From Actinomycetes bacterium (GTDB lineage Bacteria; Actinomycetota; Actinomycetes; Mycobacteriales; Pseudonocardiaceae): DNA of 35,321 nt. Positions 16,557-24,284 of this stretch are shown one piece after another (within the stretch, counting starts at the first letter, position 1; each line of letters begins with the position of its first letter). The notes below the pieces were generated by a model. The model saw nothing but the letters and a program-made list of their open reading frames with translations, ran no database searches and was not told the origin of the DNA. A program made the translations under genes and the position numbers. The DNA lies in assembly GCA_021793175.1 (NCBI GenBank), contig JAJYTH010000028.1, positions 1 to 35,321 of the forward strand, in the 5' to 3' direction.

Positions 16557-16821
16557 GTCTTCGTCGCAGGACGCCGGACCTGGCGGCCACACCGTTGTCG
16601 TGATGACCCGTAGCGGCTGCCCCACGTGCGAGCGCGCCGAGCAGGACGTCGAGCGCATCTGCGGGGAGCTCGGGGTGCGGTGGTCGACCGCCGACGTGGA
16701 CACCGACCCGGAGTGGCGTGCCGAATACGGTGATCGCGTGCCCGTGATCCTCGTGGACGGTGACGAACACGGTTACTGGTCGGTCGACGAGCAGCGCCTA
16801 CGTGCGGCGTTGGAAGCTTGA
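16549..16821 (+). CDS. glutaredoxin-like thiol-disulfide protein
   Basis: 90 residues, thioredoxin fold. The redox motif is CPTC (Cys24 and Cys27) within MTRSGCPTCERAEQD. The cis-proline loop is DRVPVILVDGDEHG. It matches the small Rv0508-type protein next to hemA in mycobacteria. The partner is unknown; in an organism using mycothiol it might serve mycoredoxin-like chemistry, but the CPTC motif differs from that of classic mycoredoxin. ATG 16549 with GGAG four bases upstream is chosen; ATG 16540 and GTG 16516 are possible. It is translationally coupled to the ligase gene before it and stands ahead of the Rex promoter. Confidence 0.85.
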   Translation: MPESSSQDAGPGGHTVVVMTRSGCPTCERAEQDVERICGELGVRWSTADVDTDPEWRAEYGDRVPVILVDGDEHGYWSVDEQRLRAALEA

Positions 16822-16913
16822 TCGAAAAGGCCGGGCCGGGATTCGGTCACCGAGCGGTGAGGTCGCGCCGTTACCACGCGATGTGGCCTGCGTCAACGTG
16901 TTCACCAGGGGTT

Positions 16914-16942
16914 TTGTGCCTACGTTCACAAGTGGCTACCGT
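16914..16942 (+). promoter_or_regulatory. rex-hemACD promoter with overlapping Rex operator
   Basis: The 18-base site at 16914-16931, TTGTG-N6-TTCACAA, closely matches the actinobacterial Rex operator (consensus TTGTGAANNNNTTCACAA). Its first six bases, TTGTGC, can serve as -35; 17 bases later TACCGT at 16937-16942 is a -10. Rex bound here would block RNA polymerase. The transcript would have a leader of about 85 bases. A half-site GTGTTCACC lies about 15 bases upstream. Confidence 0.8.
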
Positions 16943-17033
16943 GGTCTCATCACCGCGCGGTGCCCGCGTATCGAACACTACTCGTGCCCGCTCGGTCAAG
17001 GGTGATTTCTCTATTTGGTGACGGGAGTCCAGC

Positions 17034-17888
17034 GTGGTGGCACAGCGGGGCCGACGCAATGGGTCCGCACCGGCGGCCAAAAGGGCCCCCGACGTCGACA
17101 ACGCGCCGACCGATCAGCTGCCGGTCGTGGGGGCCGACGCCGACGGTGGCGGAGGTGCGGCCGGCTCGGCGGGGCAGAACACCGCTCGGGCCGTCCCCGA
17201 GGCGACCGTCGCCAGGCTCGCCGTTTACCTGCGGGTGTTGTCCGAGATGGCGGAACAGGGCTCGACCACGGTGTCCAGTGAGGAGCTGTCGGCCGCGGCC
17301 GGTGTGAATTCCGCCAAGTTGCGTAAGGACCTGTCGCACCTCGGTTCGTACGGCACCAGGGGTGTCGGTTACGAGGTCGAAGTGCTGATCGGGCAGATCG
17401 AACGCACATTGGGGCTGACGCGTAAGCACAAGGTAGCCGTCGTGGGAATCGGTAACCTGGGACATGCGTTGGCGAACTACGGTGGTTTCCCCGGGCGTGG
17501 ATTCCCTGTCGAGGCCCTGTTCGACGTCGACCCCGATCTGATCGGGGTGCCGGTGGGCGGGATACCGGTGTCGCACCTGGACGACATTCCCGCCGTGTGT
17601 GTCGAACGGGACATCTCTATAGGGGTGATCGCGACGCCACCGGCTGCGGCGCAGTCGGTGTGTGACCGGCTCGTGGACGGCGGTGTCCAGAGCATCCTGA
17701 ACTTCGCTCCTGTGGTGTTGCAGGTGCCCGAACATGTCGAGGTGCGAAAGGTCGACCTGGCTGTGGAGTTACAGATCTTGTCCTTCCACGTGGCCCGCAA
17801 GGCGGGCGGCGAGGTGGGTGGCCGGGAGGCCGACGACAGTGTGGAGGACGGCGCGGACGGTAGCGCGAAGGGTGCGGTGATGTCCTGA
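17034..17888 (+). CDS. rex: redox-sensing transcriptional repressor Rex
   Basis: 284 residues. Rex senses the NADH/NAD+ ratio, binding DNA when NADH is low and leaving when it rises. An N-terminal extension of about 52 residues, rich in Gly/Ala/Asp, precedes the winged helix (about 53-130), which contains [20 protein letters not shown] and [14 protein letters not shown]. The Rossmann motif [14 protein letters not shown] starts near residue 135. [10 protein letters not shown] and the C-terminal domain-swap helix [17 protein letters not shown] follow. An operator in its own promoter implies autoregulation, as in Streptomyces rex-hemACD. GTG 17034 has GACGGGAG upstream. TTA codon at 17769. The stop and the hemA start share one base (TGATG). 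Confidence 0.95.
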   Translation: MVAQRGRRNGSAPAAKRAPDVDNAPTDQLPVVGADADGGGGAAGSAGQNTARAVPEATVARLAVYLRVLSEMAEQGSTTVSSEELSAAAGVNSAKLRKDLSHLGSYGTRGVGYEVEVLIGQIERTLGLTRKHKVAVVGIGNLGHALANYGGFPGRGFPVEALFDVDPDLIGVPVGGIPVSHLDDIPAVCVERDISIGVIATPPAAAQSVCDRLVDGGVQSILNFAPVVLQVPEHVEVRKVDLAVELQILSFHVARKAGGEVGGREADDSVEDGADGSAKGAVMS

Positions 17889-19219
17889 TGAGCGTCTTGG
17901 CTATCGGTTTGTCCCACCGCACCGCTGATCTCGCCACGCTGGAGCGGGTCGCCGTGCCCGCCGCCGAGGTGGGCAAGGTTCTGCACGAACTTCAGCAGGC
18001 GGACGACGTGTCCGAGGTCATGCTGCTGTCGACGTGCAACCGCATCGAGGTCTACGCCGTCGTCGAGACGTTCCACGGTGGGCTCGCGAGTATCGCCGAC
18101 GTCCTCGCCCGGCAGGCGGGCATGGAGACGTCGGAGTTGTACGACCACTTCTACGTCCATTACGCGGGGGCCGCGGTGGAGCACGTGTTCTCCGTGGCCG
18201 CCGGGTTGGACTCGATGGTCGTCGGTGAGACGCAGATCCTCGGCCAGGTGCGCGCCTCGTACGCGACGGCGCGCGAGATGGGCACCGTCGGCCGCACGCT
18301 GCACGAGCTGATCCAGACGACGCTGCGGGTGGGCAAGCGCGTGCACACCGAGACCGGTCTGGACCGCCTCGGCGCGTCGGTGGTGTCCGAGGCGTTGGCC
18401 GAGGCCGGGGACCTGGCCGGACGGCGGGCACTCGTCGTCGGCGCGGGTTCGATGGGCGCGTTGGCGGTGTCACAGCTGCGTAAGGGCGGTGTCGCCGAGA
18501 TCGCCGTCATCAACCGCACGCGTGAGAGGGCCGTCCGGCTGGCCTCCTCGCTCAGTGAGCAGGGCGTGGCCGCGAAGGCCGTGCCGCTGGCCGAGCTGAC
18601 CGACGAGGTGGCGCGCGCCGACGTCGTGGTCGTCTGCACGGGAGCCAAGACCGCCGTGCTCGGCACCGACCACGTCGCCTCCCGCGCCGATCGGCCCGTG
18701 GTGATCTGTGACCTCGGGCTGCCGAGAGACGTCGAACACGAGGTCGGCGCCGTGCCCGGCGTCACGTTGGTGGACCTGGAGACCGTGCGGCGGCGCATGG
18801 CCGAGGCCGGTACCGCCACCACGGACAAGCAGCTCGCCAAGGCCTCCGGCATCATCCTCGACGAAGTGCGCGCATACCTGGCGGGCCAGCGCAGTGCCGC
18901 TGTCACACCGACCGTGACGGCGTTGCGTAAACGGGCCGCCGAAGTGGTCGACGCCGAGCTGCTCCGCCTCGACAGGCGGCTGCCGGACCTCGACGCCGAC
19001 GTCCGCGACGAGCTGGGCCGCACGGTGCGGCGCGTCGTGGACAAACTACTGCACGCACCGACCGTGCGGGTCAAGCAACTCGCCGCCGAGAAGTCGGACA
19101 CCGACTACGCGAACGCCCTGAGGGAACTGTTCGGACTGGATCCGCAGGCGCCCACAGCGGTGTCGAGTCCCTCGGCGGCTCCCAAACACGAACAGATCGA
19201 CGGTGACCACAGTGACTAG
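17888..19219 (+). CDS. hemA: glutamyl-tRNA reductase
   Basis: First committed enzyme of the C5 tetrapyrrole route: reduces glutamyl-tRNA(Glu) to glutamate-1-semialdehyde with NADPH. 443 residues. GLSHRTADL opens the protein. The catalytic Cys50 is in [30 protein letters not shown] comes near 110, the NADPH motif [11 protein letters not shown] near 185, then INRTRERA. The C-terminal dimerisation helices run from about 320. The ATG overlaps the rex stop, so heme entry is tied to Rex control. HemL, which takes the product, is encoded at 24285. Confidence 0.97.
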   Translation: MSVLAIGLSHRTADLATLERVAVPAAEVGKVLHELQQADDVSEVMLLSTCNRIEVYAVVETFHGGLASIADVLARQAGMETSELYDHFYVHYAGAAVEHVFSVAAGLDSMVVGETQILGQVRASYATAREMGTVGRTLHELIQTTLRVGKRVHTETGLDRLGASVVSEALAEAGDLAGRRALVVGAGSMGALAVSQLRKGGVAEIAVINRTRERAVRLASSLSEQGVAAKAVPLAELTDEVARADVVVVCTGAKTAVLGTDHVASRADRPVVICDLGLPRDVEHEVGAVPGVTLVDLETVRRRMAEAGTATTDKQLAKASGIILDEVRAYLAGQRSAAVTPTVTALRKRAAEVVDAELLRLDRRLPDLDADVRDELGRTVRRVVDKLLHAPTVRVKQLAAEKSDTDYANALRELFGLDPQAPTAVSSPSAAPKHEQIDGDHSD

Positions 19220-20162
19220 TCCCAGTAGCAGGACCATCCGGATCGGCACGCGTGCCAGCAACCTCGCGATGGCCCAGACCGGCACGATCGGCAAGATATT
19301 GGAGGAGGCGGGGCAGAAGGTCGAGCTCGTCCCCATCTCGACGCCGGGTGACCGCTCGTCGGCACCGATCGCCGAGATCGGCGTCGGGGTGTTCACCTCG
19401 GCGGTGCGCGAAGCGCTGTTGGCCAAGGAGGTCGACGTCGCCGTGCACTCCTACAAGGACTTGCCCACCGCCCCGGAGCCCGGCATCGTGCTGGCCGCGG
19501 TGTCGAAGCGGGAGGACCCGCGGGACGTGCTCATCGCCCGGGACGGGCTCACCCTGAGTGAGTTGCCGACCGGTGCGAAGGTGGGCACCGGGTCGCCGCG
19601 CCGGATGACACAGCTCCGGGCGCTCGGACTGGGGCTGGAGGTCGTGCCGATCCGGGGCAACATCGACACCCGGATCAGCAAGGTGACCTCGGGTGAGCTC
19701 GACGCCATCGTGGTCGCCAAGGCGGGACTGACCCGAGTGGGCAAGCTCGACCTGGTCACCGAGGTCATCGATCCGATTCAGATTCTGCCCGCACCCGCGC
19801 AGGGTGCGTTGGCTGTCGAGACCCGCGTCGACGACGTGGACACCGAACACCTGCTTCGGTCCATTGTGGATGATGAAGCGACACGGGTGGCCGTTGCGGC
19901 CGAGCGGGCTGTGCTCGCGACACTGCAAGCCGGCTGCAGCGCACCCGTAGGCGCACTCGCCGAGGTCGTCGAGGATCTGAACAGCGAAGGGGGCGTAGTC
20001 GAACGCCTCTCGCTGCGGGGCGTCGCCGCCACCGCCACGGAGGGTGACTCCGTGCAGATCCTCAAGGCGTCGGCGGTCGCCGACAAGCACGAAGCCGACA
20101 GGCTCGGCCGCACGGTGGCTTCCGAGCTGCTCGACCTCGGTGCCGGCGCCCTGTCGCGCTGA
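19203..20162 (+). CDS. hemC: porphobilinogen deaminase (hydroxymethylbilane synthase)
   Basis: Joins four porphobilinogens into hydroxymethylbilane. 319 residues. [13 protein letters not shown] opens the catalytic domain; [13 protein letters not shown] carries the catalytic aspartate region; [12 protein letters not shown] and the Arg-rich binding part [11 protein letters not shown] follow. Cys245 in AGCSAPVGA is where the dipyrromethane cofactor attaches. GTG 19203 lies inside the hemA end; GTG 19212 is an equally near alternative. The overlap with hemA makes translational coupling likely. Confidence 0.97.
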   Translation: MTTVTSPSSRTIRIGTRASNLAMAQTGTIGKILEEAGQKVELVPISTPGDRSSAPIAEIGVGVFTSAVREALLAKEVDVAVHSYKDLPTAPEPGIVLAAVSKREDPRDVLIARDGLTLSELPTGAKVGTGSPRRMTQLRALGLGLEVVPIRGNIDTRISKVTSGELDAIVVAKAGLTRVGKLDLVTEVIDPIQILPAPAQGALAVETRVDDVDTEHLLRSIVDDEATRVAVAAERAVLATLQAGCSAPVGALAEVVEDLNSEGGVVERLSLRGVAATATEGDSVQILKASAVADKHEADRLGRTVASELLDLGAGALSR

Positions 20163-20230
20163 TATCCCGGTAATCGCGAACAAGAACGTTTGGCCGTGAC
20201 GAACGGCCGACGACGAGGAGAGACGACGTA

Positions 20231-21769
20231 ATGACCCGCGCACGCAAAACCACGGGGCGTGTTGCTTTCGTGGGCTCGGGCCCCGGAGACGCCGGGCTGT
20301 TGACGGTCCGTGCCCGGGACCTGCTCGCCAAGGCCGACCTCGTGGTCACCGACCCCGATGTGCCCGCAGGTGTGCTCGCCTACGCAGGCGCCGAGGCCGA
20401 GGTCCGTCCCGCCGTCGGCGAGCCCGGTGACGTTGCCAAGGACCTGGCCGCGGAGGCCAAGGCGGGCAGGCTCGTGTTGAGGTTGACCGCCGGTGACCCG
20501 CTGACCCAGCAGGCCGTCATCGCCGAGGTGCAGGCGGTTTCCCGCACCAACGCGGTGTTCGACGTGGTTCCCGGTGTGCCCTCGGGCACGGCCACGCCCG
20601 CGTACGCGGGTATCGCGCTCGGCGGCGTGCACACCGAGGTGGATCTGCGTGCCGGTGAGGTGGACTGGGCCGGGCTGGCCGCCACGCCCGGCGCGATCGT
20701 GTTGCACGCGACGTCGAGCCACCTCGCGGAGGCGGCTTCGGCGCTGGTGGAGCACGGCATGTCCGCCCAGACTCCCGTCGCGGTGACCTCGAACGGCACC
20801 ATCAACACCCAGCGCACGCTGGACTCCACGCTCGCCTCGCTCGCCACCGACGCGGGTGAGCTCGTCGGTCCGCTGGTGGTGACCATCGGCGAGCCCGTGA
20901 GCAACAGGCAGAAGCTGTCGTGGTGGGAGTCGCGCGCGCTGTACGGCTGGAAGGTCCTCGTCCCGCGCACCAAGGAGCAGGCGGGCGACATGGCCGAGCG
21001 GATCCTCAGCCACGGCGCGACCCCGCACGAGGTCCCCACGATCTCGGTGGAGCCGCCGCGTAGCCCGGCGCAGATGGAGCGCTCCGTGAAGGGCCTGGTG
21101 GACGGCCGTTACCAGTGGCTCGTCTTCACCTCCGCCAACGCCGTGCGCGCGGTGTGGGAGAAGTTCAACGAGTTCGGCCTCGACGCCAGGGCGTTCTCCG
21201 GCGTGAAGATCGCCTGCGTGGGTGAGGCGACGGCCGACAAGGTGCGTTCGTTCGGCATCATCCCGGAGCTGGTACCGAAGGGTGAGCAGTCGAGTGAGGG
21301 GCTGCTGGAGGAGTTCCCGCCCTACGACGACGTGCTGGACCCGGTGAACCGCGTGCTGCTGCCGAGGGCCGACATCGCCACCGAGATCCTGTCGGCGGGC
21401 TTGCAGGAGCGTGGCTGGGAGGTCGACGACGTGACGGCGTACCGCACGGTGCGTGCCGCTCCGCCGCCCGCCGAGACCCGCGAGATGATCAAGACGGGTG
21501 GGTTCGACGCGGTGTGCTTCACGTCGTCGTCGACGGTGCGCAACCTGGTGGGTATCGCGGGTAAGCCGCACGCGCGCACGCTCGTGGCCTGCATCGGGCC
21601 GAAGACGGCCGAGACGGCCACCGAGTTCGGTCTTCGGGTGGACGTGCGGCCGGAGCAGCCGAACGCCGTGATGCTGGTGGACGCCCTGGCCGAGCACGCC
21701 GCCAAGCTGCGCGCCGAGGGCGCTCTGCCGCCGCCGCGCAAGGCCAAGCGCACCCGTCGTTCCTCCTAA
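20231..21769 (+). CDS. hemD: uroporphyrinogen-III synthase with N-terminal methyltransferase-like domain
   Basis: 512 residues, two domains. Residues about 10-230 resemble uroporphyrinogen-III methyltransferase (SUMT): VGSGPGDAGLLTVRARDLL and GTATPAYAGIALGG are kept, but the FGRG part after GDP is absent (here LTAGDPLTQQAVIAEVQ) and the YDxLV segment reads TDPDVP. I doubt it still methylates. Residues about 255-500 are the HEM4 domain: VLVPRTKEQAGDMAERI, VFTSANAVRAVWEK, CVGEATADKVRSFG, CFTSSSTVRNLVG and ACIGPKTAETATEFG. This closes hydroxymethylbilane into uroporphyrinogen III. The same fusion is known for actinobacterial HemD. ATG 20231 has GAGGAG upstream. The 68-base gap after hemC holds a 6-bp hairpin (20192-20208). 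Confidence 0.93.
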   Translation: MTRARKTTGRVAFVGSGPGDAGLLTVRARDLLAKADLVVTDPDVPAGVLAYAGAEAEVRPAVGEPGDVAKDLAAEAKAGRLVLRLTAGDPLTQQAVIAEVQAVSRTNAVFDVVPGVPSGTATPAYAGIALGGVHTEVDLRAGEVDWAGLAATPGAIVLHATSSHLAEAASALVEHGMSAQTPVAVTSNGTINTQRTLDSTLASLATDAGELVGPLVVTIGEPVSNRQKLSWWESRALYGWKVLVPRTKEQAGDMAERILSHGATPHEVPTISVEPPRSPAQMERSVKGLVDGRYQWLVFTSANAVRAVWEKFNEFGLDARAFSGVKIACVGEATADKVRSFGIIPELVPKGEQSSEGLLEEFPPYDDVLDPVNRVLLPRADIATEILSAGLQERGWEVDDVTAYRTVRAAPPPAETREMIKTGGFDAVCFTSSSTVRNLVGIAGKPHARTLVACIGPKTAETATEFGLRVDVRPEQPNAVMLVDALAEHAAKLRAEGALPPPRKAKRTRRSS

Positions 21770-21799
21770 AGACACCGAAGAAATCGCGGTCGTTTCGAG

Positions 21800-21845
21800 A
21801 AGGCCGTCCTCACCGCTTGCCGGGCGGTGAGGACGGCCTTTTGCA
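21800..21845 (+). terminator. strong intrinsic terminator of the rex-hemACD operon
   Basis: A 17-bp perfect stem (21800-21816 and 21824-21840) with a 7-base loop is followed by TT, making a TTTT run at 21839-21842. It starts 30 bases after the hemD stop and is the best terminator in the window. Confidence 0.9.
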
Positions 21846-21850
21846 CGTAC

Positions 21851-21863
21851 TAGGCTCGGGAGG
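21851..21863 (+). promoter_or_regulatory. -10 box for a leaderless hemB transcript
   Basis: TAGGCT at 21851-21856 is 7 bases before GTG 21864. The expected -35 position falls inside the terminator stem. The GGGAGG directly before the GTG is too close for normal ribosome binding. Confidence 0.5.
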
Positions 21864-22835
21864 GTGTTTCCGGAACATCGTCCTCGTCGGTTGCGCACCA
21901 CTGCCGCCATGCGGCGGTTGGTGAGTGAGACCACGTTGCGCCCACGTCAGTTGATCCTGCCCCTGTTCGTCGCCGAGGGCGCGCAGGAGCCGCGTCCCAT
22001 CGGGAGTATGCCCGGGGTCGTCCAACACACTCGGGACACGCTGCGCCGGGCCGCCGCCGAGGCGGTGGAGGCCGGTGTCGGCGGGCTGATGCTGTTCGGC
22101 GTTCCCGCCACGCGTGACGCCGTGGGGAGCGCGGCCACCGATGTCGACGGAATCCTCAACGTCGCTCTGCGGGATCTGCGGTCCGATCTCGGTGACGACA
22201 CGGTGTTGATGGCCGACACCTGTCTCGACGAATTCACCGACCACGGCCACTGTGGCGTGCTCGACGCGTCGGGAACGGTGGACAACGACGCCACGTTGGA
22301 CCGTTACGCCGAGATGGCGCTGGCCCAGGCCGAGGCCGGGGCGCACATGCTCGGCCCCAGCGGCATGATGGACGGTCAGGTCGGCGTCATCCGCAGGGCA
22401 CTCGACGACGCCGATTACGCCGAGACCGGGATCCTCGCGTACTCGGCGAAGTACGCCAGCGCCTTCTACGGGCCGTTCCGTGAGGCCGTGGACTCGCAGC
22501 TCACCGGCGACCGAAACACCTACCAGCAGGACCCCGGCAACGCCAGGGAGGCGTTGCGGGAGATCGAGCTGGACATCGCGGAGGGTGCGGACGCCGTGAT
22601 GGTGAAGCCCGCGCTGGCCTACCTCGACATCGTGAAGGCGGCGGCGGAGGCGTCACCGGTACCGGTGGCGGCGTACAACATCTCGGGTGAGTACTCGATG
22701 ATCGAGGGCGCCGCGGCCAACGGGTGGATCGACCGCGAACGCACGATCCTGGAGGTCCTCACCTCGATCCGCAGGGCCGGTGCCGATCTGATCCTGACGT
22801 ATTGGGCGGCTGAAGCGGCGGCTTGGCTGGACTAG
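21864..22835 (+). CDS. hemB: delta-aminolevulinic acid dehydratase (porphobilinogen synthase)
   Basis: Condenses two 5-aminolevulinates to porphobilinogen. 323 residues. The Schiff-base lysines are Lys196 in YSAKYAS and Lys248 in [10 protein letters not shown]. The metal region reads [14 protein letters not shown]: first and last cysteines of the zinc motif are present, but the middle one is aspartate, so metal use may differ from the three-cysteine zinc enzymes. The second site, [20 protein letters not shown], varies. GTG 21864 is taken as the start because [12 protein letters not shown] follows within a few residues. It stands downstream of the operon terminator and so is transcribed separately from rex-hemACD. 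Confidence 0.96.
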   Translation: MFPEHRPRRLRTTAAMRRLVSETTLRPRQLILPLFVAEGAQEPRPIGSMPGVVQHTRDTLRRAAAEAVEAGVGGLMLFGVPATRDAVGSAATDVDGILNVALRDLRSDLGDDTVLMADTCLDEFTDHGHCGVLDASGTVDNDATLDRYAEMALAQAEAGAHMLGPSGMMDGQVGVIRRALDDADYAETGILAYSAKYASAFYGPFREAVDSQLTGDRNTYQQDPGNAREALREIELDIAEGADAVMVKPALAYLDIVKAAAEASPVPVAAYNISGEYSMIEGAAANGWIDRERTILEVLTSIRRAGADLILTYWAAEAAAWLD

Positions 22836-22844
22836 AGTCGAAGT
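22833..22844 (+). promoter_or_regulatory. -10 box inside the hemB stop, for a leaderless downstream gene
   Basis: TAGAGT at 22833-22838, whose first three bases are the hemB stop codon, lies 6 bases before GTG 22845. No Shine-Dalgarno fits the gap. Confidence 0.4.
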
Positions 22845-23405
22845 GTGAGTGATTCAGGCGATTCGGGCGACGCGCCCGAGCCTCGCGAGTCGGACGAGGA
22901 GCGGCGGGCGAAGGGGCTACCTCCCGAACCCAGCCCTCCGGGGCGGCATGGCGAGAAGGTGAAGCCACCGACACCGGTGACGGTGTCGTTCGTGCTCTAC
23001 GTCCTCGCCGGGCTGGTCCTCGCGGTCACGTTCGGCCTCACGTTGACGCAGCAGGAACTCGTCGCCGAGACGTTGATCGACCTCAACACCACCGATGAAC
23101 TCAGCGAGGACGAGATCCGAACGGGTGTCACGACACTGCTGTGGACGCTGTTCGTCGGTGCTTTGGCGTTGGCGGTGTTGTTCGCGCTGTTTGCGTGGAA
23201 GGCCCGGGAGGGGACGCGGTCGGCGCGCACGGTCCTCACCGTGCTGACCGCGGTCATCGTGCTGTTGCAGCTGCTGCTGTTCCCGACCAGTCTGCCGATG
23301 TTGATCGCGTCCCTGCTGGCGTTGGTGGGCACGGTACTGCTCTACCTGCCGAGCGTCGCCCACTATTTCCCCGGCCCGAGAGGACCGGAAGGGATGCGGC
23401 GCTGA
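22845..23405 (+). CDS. four-segment membrane protein of unknown function (Rv0513 position)
   Basis: 186 residues, function unknown. The first 45 residues are charged and hydrophilic (ESDEERRAKGLPPEPSPPG). Four hydrophobic segments follow at about 48-68, 90-115, 125-143 and 146-166. A loop between the first two is acidic (TTDELSEDEIRTG). It ends RGPEGMRR. No catalytic motif is seen. It lies downstream of hemB as Rv0513 does in mycobacteria. Its stop is overlapped by the next gene (CTGA). Confidence 0.8.
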   Translation: MSDSGDSGDAPEPRESDEERRAKGLPPEPSPPGRHGEKVKPPTPVTVSFVLYVLAGLVLAVTFGLTLTQQELVAETLIDLNTTDELSEDEIRTGVTTLLWTLFVGALALAVLFALFAWKAREGTRSARTVLTVLTAVIVLLQLLLFPTSLPMLIASLLALVGTVLLYLPSVAHYFPGPRGPEGMRR

Positions 23406-23872
23406 ACGACTCGGACAACCACTCGGACGGCGTCGAACACCGCGATCGCTACCACGAGCGGGGCGCGAGTGGTTGGGCGCTGACGTGGGGGCCGCTGTTC
23501 GCGCTCGTCGGGTATGTGGGCGAGTCGCTCGCCGGCGGGCGGGTGAACGCGATGCTGTGGCTGTCGGTCGGCGTCGGCCTGTTCGCGCTCACCGCTTTAT
23601 GGGTGTACGCGCGGCGTCGGTTCCTGTCCGCACGGGTCACCGACACCGAGTTGTGGCAGGGCGGTGAACGGTTGGCGATCGACCGCATCGCCGCGGTGGA
23701 CGATGTCGAGGCTCCGCCGGGTACCCGTGTTCTCGGCGGTGGCCTGAGTGTGCCGCGGAAGTTCGCCGAGGTGCCGTTGCGGTTGGACGACGACACGGTG
23801 GTGCTCGCGTGGGCACGTGACGGCGACGCACTGCGCGAGGCGTTGCGCTCCGTGCTGCGGGACCGGGCATGA
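23402..23872 (+). CDS. two-segment membrane protein with C-terminal beta-rich domain; probable CTG start
   Basis: 156 residues. Two hydrophobic segments lie near 25-42 and 48-68, then a soluble domain rich in predicted strands: RVTDTELWQGGERLAIDRIAA and later FAEVPLRLDDDTVVLAWARDG. It recalls DUF3093 or membrane-anchored PH-like proteins, with low certainty. No ATG or GTG is near the coding start. CTG 23402 forms a CTGA overlap with the previous stop, and GGAAGGGA lies 7 bases before it, just as the many ATGA/GTGA pairs here are arranged. The next in-frame ATG (about residue 48) would remove the first membrane segment. Confidence 0.75.
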   Translation: MNDSDNHSDGVEHRDRYHERGASGWALTWGPLFALVGYVGESLAGGRVNAMLWLSVGVGLFALTALWVYARRRFLSARVTDTELWQGGERLAIDRIAAVDDVEAPPGTRVLGGGLSVPRKFAEVPLRLDDDTVVLAWARDGDALREALRSVLRDRA

Positions 23873-23885
23873 GAAACTGCCCGCC

Positions 23886-24260
23886 GTGACCGACGTCGCC
23901 TCTTCCAGCTCTTCCTCCCCGTCTTCGCCGTCTTCGCCGCGGAACTCCCAGGACCGTCTGCACCAGCCGTGGCGCCTGGTGGTGTCGGCCGTGGAGTCGG
24001 TGCTCGCGGTGGTGGCGGGCTGGGCGGCCACGTGGTTCTGGGGCGATGCCGTGAGCACGATGACGATCCGCACCGACGACGGCGCCGAGCTGGTGTCGCG
24101 CGTGTACGAGGGCGACTGGGTCGGCTTGGCGTTCGCGTGTGTCGCGGTCGCCGCGTTGCTGGTGGTGGACGCGGCGCGACAGGCCGTGCTCGGCGTGCGT
24201 ACACGGCGGTGGAGAAGGCGACGTTCGTCTCGCCCGGACCGGCCAGCCGATGCGCGATGA
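23886..24260 (+). CDS. small membrane protein with serine-rich N-terminus
   Basis: 124 residues, function unknown. Starts with a serine/proline run (ASSSSSSPSSPSSPRN) encoded by short tcttcgccg-like repeats, then LHQPWRLVVSAVESVLAVVAGW with a hydrophobic segment near 30-48. A loop (MTIRTDDGAELVSRVYEGD) precedes a second segment at about 78-95, and it ends in an Arg-rich tail. GTG 23886 is 7 bases after GAAACT (23873-23878), a weak -10, again suggesting leaderless start. The upstream in-frame extension lies in the preceding gene. Possible analogue of Rv0514. Confidence 0.65.
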   Translation: MTDVASSSSSSPSSPSSPRNSQDRLHQPWRLVVSAVESVLAVVAGWAATWFWGDAVSTMTIRTDDGAELVSRVYEGDWVGLAFACVAVAALLVVDAARQAVLGVRTRRWRRRRSSRPDRPADAR

Positions 24261-24284
24261 GGCGTCTTTGGGAGACTGGCAGAT

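Noticed and set aside
14850-16703. 617-residue minus-strand frame opposite the acyl-CoA ligase
   Set aside because: Shadow of a gene with complete ANL motifs; no ribosome-binding site or domain.
19778-21934. 718-residue minus-strand frame opposite hemC and hemD
   Set aside because: Same GC-driven shadow; it crosses the strong terminator at 21800-21845.
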